A stretch of DNA of 64,000 bases from Daucus carota subsp. sativus (Eukaryota; Streptophyta; Magnoliopsida; Apiales; Apiaceae), in contig NC_030389.2 in NCBI RefSeq assembly GCF_001625215.2, forward strand, positions 31,857,454 through 31,921,453, read 5' to 3'. The position numbers were made by a program, and so were the translations under genes. Shown here one piece after another: positions 58,456 through 64,000 of the stretch. The notes under the pieces are model-generated. The model made no database searches and was not told where the DNA came from. It saw only the letters and a program-made list of their open reading frames with translations. How positions within the stretch are numbered: position 1 is the first letter of the stretch; every line of letters starts with the position of its first letter.

Positions 58456-61400
58456 TCAAGGCTGCTGTGTATCCTTCTCCTTTGTTGTTGAACCTGGGAG
58501 ATAAGTCTTCTTCAAATTACTGAGAGCCTTGGCCAATGAACTCTTTGTGATCACATTTCTTCCATGTGATAAGAAGGGTGCAGACTTCAGCTCTGTTTGA
58601 CCAACAATTGTCTTAAATTGCTTCACTGGTGGAGGCTTTTTCTTCCCCAATTTCATAGGGCCTGTGTAAGAATTTATCTGCACTGGTGGAGAGTGTTCCT
58701 TGGTTTGTAGAGTATCCTCCTCAGCCTCAGCCTCAGGCTCATCAAGGACAACTGGATTATCCTCTGTGTTTGTGAATTTGCTGAAAGCAGTTTTCTGAAA
58801 CAATCTGGTGCTTCTCCTTGGCTCAACCTGAGAGGTTTGCATTGGCATTTTCCCTTTGTCAATCCTCTGTTGCATCTCCTTTTTTACAGTCTTCCTCCTG
58901 GCATCCTCCATCTCAAGAGCTTGTTGTTCAGCAACAGTTTTTTCTTGTTGCTTTTCTGAATCCATAATCTGTTTGAGGGTCTTCAACTTTGCAGCTGCAA
59001 CCATGACAGGGGAATCTTTGGTTGTAGTCAACCCCAATGTCCTCAACTTCATTTGTCTAATCTTCTTTGCTGCAACTGCCAGAGGGGTCTCATCATCCTC
59101 ACTTTCCTCACTTGCAGCCTCACCCTCTTCTTCAGCTTCATTTGCCTCAAGATCTTGACTTTGTTGAGTCAATGGTGGTCCTTGGTCAGGATACTCCATT
59201 GCCTCCTGTGCAGTTCCCACATCTTCTTCCCCATCTGTAGCCTCCTCATTTGCAGCACCAGGTTGAACATTTGCCTCCTCAGTTGCAGCATCAGCTTCAA
59301 AATTTGCCTCAACTGGATGAAGCTCTGGGCAAGTCCTTCTGTTATGGCCAATTGCCTTGCAATTCCCACACCTAAAAATCACAGAAGATCACAGAAAATG
59401 GCAAAAAATACAGAAATGGCAAAAATACAGAAAATGGCAAAAAATACAGAAATTGGCATAAAATACAGAAATGGCAAGAAATACAGAAAATTAATACCTC
59501 ACAGTCAACTGAGTCTTTTTGCTTAAACTCTTCACACCTTGACTCTCCTTTTCAACCATGTCTGGCATCTTTGGCCTTCTCCTTTTTTTGGGCCTCCCTG
59601 GTTGCTTCTCAACTGTTGGTGGTTTCATCACTAAACCACTCTTCTCCCAGATCATGTGACCATTCATGGGATAGATAATTCCAGAGTAAGCCTTTTTGTA
59701 GTTGTTTGTGGTATACACCTTGTCAACATAGTCCTCCACAGAGTATCCCAGCCTATTCAAGCAACTTATGGCATGTTGGCAAGGTATGCCACACAAGTCC
59801 CATCTCTTACATCCACATGTCCTGTTTCCTAGATGGACAACATACTTGGAACCAGTAAATGTGGTGACTTCAAATTCATCATAACCAGCATATGTGGAGT
59901 AGCAAGATCCACTCAGTTTCTTGTTTTTCTCAATAATTTTGTAGATTTTTGGAGTAAATCTGTTATCCCCCCAAGAAACCATGTCATCCCTCTTGGACTG
60001 CAACCTCCTCATTAGATATTCTCTAATCATTTCTAACATGATTAGGACACCTTGCTCCCTAGCCCCCAAAATACACCTGTTGAAACTCTCACACATATTG
60101 TTTAACAGAAGGTCACATCTTGACTCTGTTTTAAAATGGGACCTAGTCCAATGATGAAATGGGACCTCTGTCAACCATTTCCAAGCACCCTCATTCTCTT
60201 CTTTAATATTGGTCATAACAACCTCAAAAGCCTCAATGTTAGCTGCCCTAGCACAAGCCCAGAGTTTGTCCTTCAAACTTCTACCCCCATACTTACCCTT
60301 AAAATTATTGTGTAGGTGCCTAACACAGTACCTATGCTCAACCATGGGTAACATCTCCTCAACTACAGTCAATAGCCCCTTTTGTCTATCACTAATGAAG
60401 GACCAACCATCACCTAGACCTATTTCAAAATCTTCAGCAAGTAAAGCAACAAACCATCTCCAAGAATCAAGTCTCTCTGCCTCTACTACTGCATATGCTA
60501 TAGGAAACATGCAATTATTCCCATCTAAACCCACAGCACAGAGTAACTGACCTTTGTAAGCACTTTTTAGGTGACAGCCATCCAAGCCAATGAACTTCCT
60601 GCACCCAAGCTTAAAGCCATGCTTCAGTCCTCCTAGACATATGTACATCCTTCTAAACACTCCAGCAGCCCCTACAAGCACAGATCTGGAATTACAAAAA
60701 GTTGTACAGAAAGCATTCTAAAGTCAACTAATTAAACACAATACCTGGCTCAATGTCAATCACAACTGTTGAGTTGGGGTTCCTTTTGAGAAGCTCTGTC
60801 TTGTAATCCCACAGCTTTGCAAACTGCTCTTCCAGGGTGCCATTGATGATTTTCATACACTTTCTCCTTGCTTTTCTCAAGATGTGATGCTTGACATCCA
60901 GCTGCAGATCTTTCAAAACTCTGTTGTGGAAGGCTTTTATTGGCCAAGAGGGGTTGATTCTGAATTCTCCAAGATATTCCCTTGCTAAGAATCCTGAATT
61001 TATTAGAGGTAACCCCCTCTGCTCTCTAGTACATGTGTGTTCTGTCAAAAGAGAAGAGCAACATCAATATAATATGCAGTGAAACAGTTGGCATTGTAAA
61101 AAGACAGAAATAACCTCAAAATTTACCTGGTCCCACTTTCTTAATCTGCATGGTCTTGTTAAAGTTCAGAGAGGCAAAAGGAGTCCACTGACATGGAGCT
61201 TTACACACAGCCTTCACTCTTGTTCTGTCACTCTTAACAAACTTTATCACTCTCCCTTCACTAACTGAATGCTTCACTATAGCTTGTCTGAATTGCTTGT
61301 GATCAGTGAAGACCATCCCAACTGTCCACTTTGGATCTTCTGTATCCCTATAGCTTGGAAATGTTTTCCTTCTACTGCCTTCACCACCAACTTCATCCTC

Positions 61401-62140
61401 GAAATCATTGCCATCCAAGCTTTCAAGCTCATCACTGTCCTTGTCACTCTCTTCTTCATTTTCAGGATGCATCACCACTTTTTCTCCTAATCCCAAACCA
61501 GCCCTCAATGCACCAACCCATTCTACTCCACCATCGACATTATCATTGTATAGCATGTCATCATCAGTCATCGAGTAATCTGATTCAGCAAAATCAGAGT
61601 CATCTAATTCATCCCCACTCACCCTATCTTCAGCTACATCATTCACCCCTCCAAAATTTTCCTCAAACTCCTGATTAGAATGTTGCACATAAACATCTAT
61701 TTTGTTGTCATTTTCCATAGCAAATGACAACATATCTTCTACGTCTTTGTCTTCTTTCAATAAAACCAACCCCCCATCCATCTCTCTCTGAGGAATCCTA
61801 TAATAAAGACACCTCAATCCCCCGTAACCCAGAGCTTTACTCCATTCTCTCAGACTCTCCATGTTAATATCATCTTGGTCTCTAAAATGGTACACAGTCA
61901 CTTTTCCCCCAACATATTCGGTGACGGGAACCCAATTTAAACACCCCCCATGGAACAGACTCAACGATATACAATCATCACCTTGTAATCACAAAACCAC
62001 GAGATAAACATTGCAAGATAATCATAAAGAAAAAACAAAAGCTATGTGATATTGATGCATCTACAGGGGGGTAATCAGATTATTCAAGTTCAAAATAGGG
62101 TTAAGAAATTACCAGAGGAGCTGTTGCTAATGCTAGCCAT
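58456..62140 (-). CDS. MULE transposase (MuDR type with PB1-like N-terminus), five exons
   Basis: Exons 62140-62113, 61981-61127, 61041-60745, 60671-59498 and 59371-58456 join in frame to 1089 residues. The protein starts MASISNSSSG, and the small first exon is supported by donor CTG|GTAATT and acceptor TTACAAG. Residues about 25-110 resemble a PB1-like domain (YVGGKVTVYHFRDQDDIN), followed by an acidic stretch. Residues 215-290 fit the MuDR DNA-binding region (WTVGMVFTDHKQFRQAIVKH). The transposase core at 400-600 has candidate acidic residues in GLDGCHL, SDRQKG and NNMCESFN. A SWIM zinc finger CGCKRWDLCGIPCQH lies near 680, and a zinc knuckle CGNCKAIGHNRRTC near 787, then a Glu-rich tail. 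It cuts and inserts the element in the nucleus. No stop or shift is seen, so it may be active. Confidence 0.88.
59385..59495. repeat. Short tandem repeats in the last MULE intron
   Basis: About six copies of a 15-17 base unit (AATACAGAAAATGGCAAAA with variations) fill the 126-bp intron. Confidence 0.85.
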
Positions 62141-62291
62141 CACGATCTACAACTTCGATCCACACCAAATCGCACCTTGTCTCTTCTAATCGCCAGCAGC
62201 TCGAGCTCACTTTAGTGTTTAGTGGTTTTGTATTCTTTAGGGTTTAAATGGTACGCTGAAACTTAACCCAAATTAGGAATTCTCTACTTTA

Positions 62292-62433
62292 CCCCTCCGA
62301 TTTATACCGGTATAATCGAAAAGGGTTAAAAGGTACGACGTACAAACATTGAGGGTCGAAAGGTACGCTTTCAAACTTTGAGGCCGCATCGGTACATCAC
62401 CCCATACTTCGAGGGTTAAAAGGTCATTAAGCC
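62292..62433 (-). repeat. MULE terminal inverted repeat, right
   Basis: The reverse complement of 58013-58154, with one difference. Confidence 0.95.
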
Positions 62434-62436
62434 TAT

Positions 62437-64000
62437 TTAATGTGATCGAATCAACATACAGAACCCATGTAATACTGTATTGTCGTGCTCTTCATTTTCA
62501 TTTTTTTTGGTAGTATTGTAAGTGGTTATATTCTTTAGATATATATTAATGTGATTGTTTGATTAGGTTGGTAGGTAATGTATTGTTTCTGGAAATTATT
62601 TGGTAAAATTGAGTGTTACCCAATGATTGGTGTTGAATAGAGAATTGTTTGTAATGCTGTGATGGAATGACTGAACCTGGGTGGTTTTTAGTTTGAAGCT
62701 AATGATTCTTAGTTTCTTTGTTGATCCTTAAATTTTTTATCCTAATGATTTCTAGGCACAGACATTTCGTGTCACTAATTGGTTTACTGCGCGAAGGGGA
62801 TAATGAAATGGTCCTGGCTTATTTGATCAATGTATATTGTGTTGGAACTGCAAGGGGGCATTTTGTACAAAATTTAATATTACTTCATATTTTTATTGGT
62901 GCAGCAAGATGGATGCCTTATCTGCACATTACTAAAGCTAATAACACTTTTTATTCACAGGGATGTTAAGCCTATGTACTAATCTGTTGGATGATAACTG
63001 TGCTGCCATCACTCGGCCTTCAGGCTTAAGGTAACAGATTTCATATACTCTCTATACATACAATTATTATATTTAGCAACTGTTGTCCCATAAGTGAGTA
63101 ATATGTTCAGAATTTATTAATAAAACTGATAACTTGTATACTCTTTGTCCTAAATAAAGTGCATGTTCAAGAATCATCAAGAACACAAGTAATGTGTATA
63201 GATAAATCCCAAATGTGTTCGTCTTTGTTCTGGAATAAATTAGAGTAATTGTATTTCATATACTCCTTGTCATCATATTGTTGTTTATAAAATATTGGCA
63301 GCCAGTATATGTTTTTTCCCAAATTAGTTCATGCTCAAACCCCATAAAAAACTTTCTAAAGAATTTAGTGTCTGCACATTTGGATCACACAAATATTTAT
63401 AAAAATAAAATTATTTTAATCTCCTCTTTATAACTGAGTGGTTTATTTGCTTTAGAACATGTTTTATTGTACAGCATAGAGGGAACTATATTTAATTGTC
63501 ATGTCCTATGAACTAAGGTGCTTATAAATATAGTAGTGAAAACATGGACTTGACTTGACAAGTAAGGAGTTCAGTTAGTTGAAAATCAGTATTGGTACTA
63601 AGGTACTATGTAGACATAAGCCATATGTGAAATCATACGACATGTAACTTAAGTCCAACAGATTAGTATGGTTATAAAAGTACACATTGTATTTGTTATT
63701 GCATGGAAAGAAAGCTATCGTAAGGTTGTGACTTGGAAGCTTGTGACACTGTTCCTCTTCTATTACGTAAGTACAATACTATCGTAACATGCTACTATTG
63801 TAACATGTTTTTGCTCCTTCATTTATCTTGTTTGTTTTCCTTAGTTTGTTAATTCAGAGTTAAATCATTGTGTTATTATACTAATTGCATCATGATTTGT
63901 TTCTGTCCTAGTGAAAATCAACTTCACTCCTATTAGTACATGCATAAGCAGAGTTATTATTTGGTACCCAATTGGTTTGGAATAAACAAAAATGGGAATA
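62437..64000. repeat. Segmental duplication, copy 2
   Basis: Matches 38622-40490 from the MULE border to the end of the window. A different stretch at 63505-63675 replaces 39690-40090 of copy 1. In copy 2 the MULE border takes the place of the sequence that lies upstream in copy 1. Confidence 0.95.
62748..63031 (+). pseudogene. Receptor-like kinase fragment (CrRLK1L-like), copy 2
   Basis: Its encoded sequence is identical to the fragment at 38926 over 83 residues (ISRHRHFVSLIG ... IGAARWMPYLH), with the same frameshift before the HRDVK motif. Both copies were therefore broken before the segment was duplicated. Confidence 0.75.

Larger units (their letters stand above)
58013..62433 (-). mobile_element. 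Complete Mutator-like element (MULE)
   Basis: Terminal inverted repeats 58013-58154 and 62292-62433 (142 bp, one mismatch) begin GGCTTAATGACCTTTTAACC. The interior holds one transposase gene with an open reading frame. No 9-11 bp duplication is visible: TAATTAGAT lies on the left and TATTTAATG on the right. The near-identical ends imply a recent insertion. Confidence 0.93.

Noticed and set aside
58856-59526. Plus-strand Ser/Cys/Leu-rich frames inside the MULE
   Set aside because: Antisense of the Glu-rich transposase tail and of intron repeats.

Overview
The window is plant nuclear DNA, from a eudicot judging by the gene families. It is AT-rich and densely layered with transposons. Genes carry GT-AG introns, and there is a pentatricopeptide-repeat gene, a lipid-transfer protein, Cf-type receptor-like proteins (RLPs), Ty1/copia elements with methionine-tRNA primer sites, a Helitron, MITEs and a Mutator-like element (MULE). 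I cannot name the species. All exon models below come from reading splice signals and frame continuity by eye.

Left end (1-12.7 kb). A five-exon, two-B3-domain gene lies on the minus strand (19-1274). A spacer with a 638-bp tandem duplication and a Stowaway-like MITE follows. Then come three head-to-tail genes for RPA1-like single-strand DNA-binding OB-fold proteins (4039-6525, 6861-8929, 9415-10551). Their exon lengths and phases match, and the third has lost its zinc-finger third. A foldback repeat lies just downstream of them.

RLP graveyard (12.7-33 kb and 45-58 kb). At least nine broken copies of one leucine-rich-repeat RLP gene lie in both orientations with shared flanking modules. Insertions cut through them: a 2.6-kb Helitron holding another DNA element, a decayed copia element (290-bp LTRs) holding a foldback element, a hAT-type element holding a Stowaway-like MITE, LINE RNase H fragments and a Tourist-like MITE. 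The best RLP (50233-57879) is spoiled by two frameshifts, one stop and a young copia element (263-bp LTRs, ACCAC target duplication). The gag region of that copia holds a 545-bp MITE with a 10-bp target duplication.

Middle (33-45 kb). A two-exon lipid-transfer protein gene (minus strand) and a TRIM-like LTR come first. Next is a pentatricopeptide-repeat gene with one frameshift. After that is a segment that recurs at the right end of the window and carries a decayed receptor-kinase fragment. The most unusual object follows: a palindrome of about 4 kb whose two arms each carry a copy of an AT-hook/PPC (AHL-like) gene, open on the right arm and broken on the left. It abuts and truncates an RLP.

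Right end (58-64 kb). A structurally complete MULE (58013-62433) has 142-bp terminal inverted repeats differing at one position. Its five-exon gene has an open reading frame of 1089 codons with PB1-like, MuDR, transposase, SWIM and zinc-knuckle parts. It has no visible target-site duplication, and its right flank is the second copy of the 38.6-kb segment.

How the parts relate: the intact host genes (B3, RPA-like, lipid-transfer, probably the pentatricopeptide-repeat gene) look unrelated in function. The RLP cluster is a typical birth-and-death immune-receptor locus broken up by mobile DNA.
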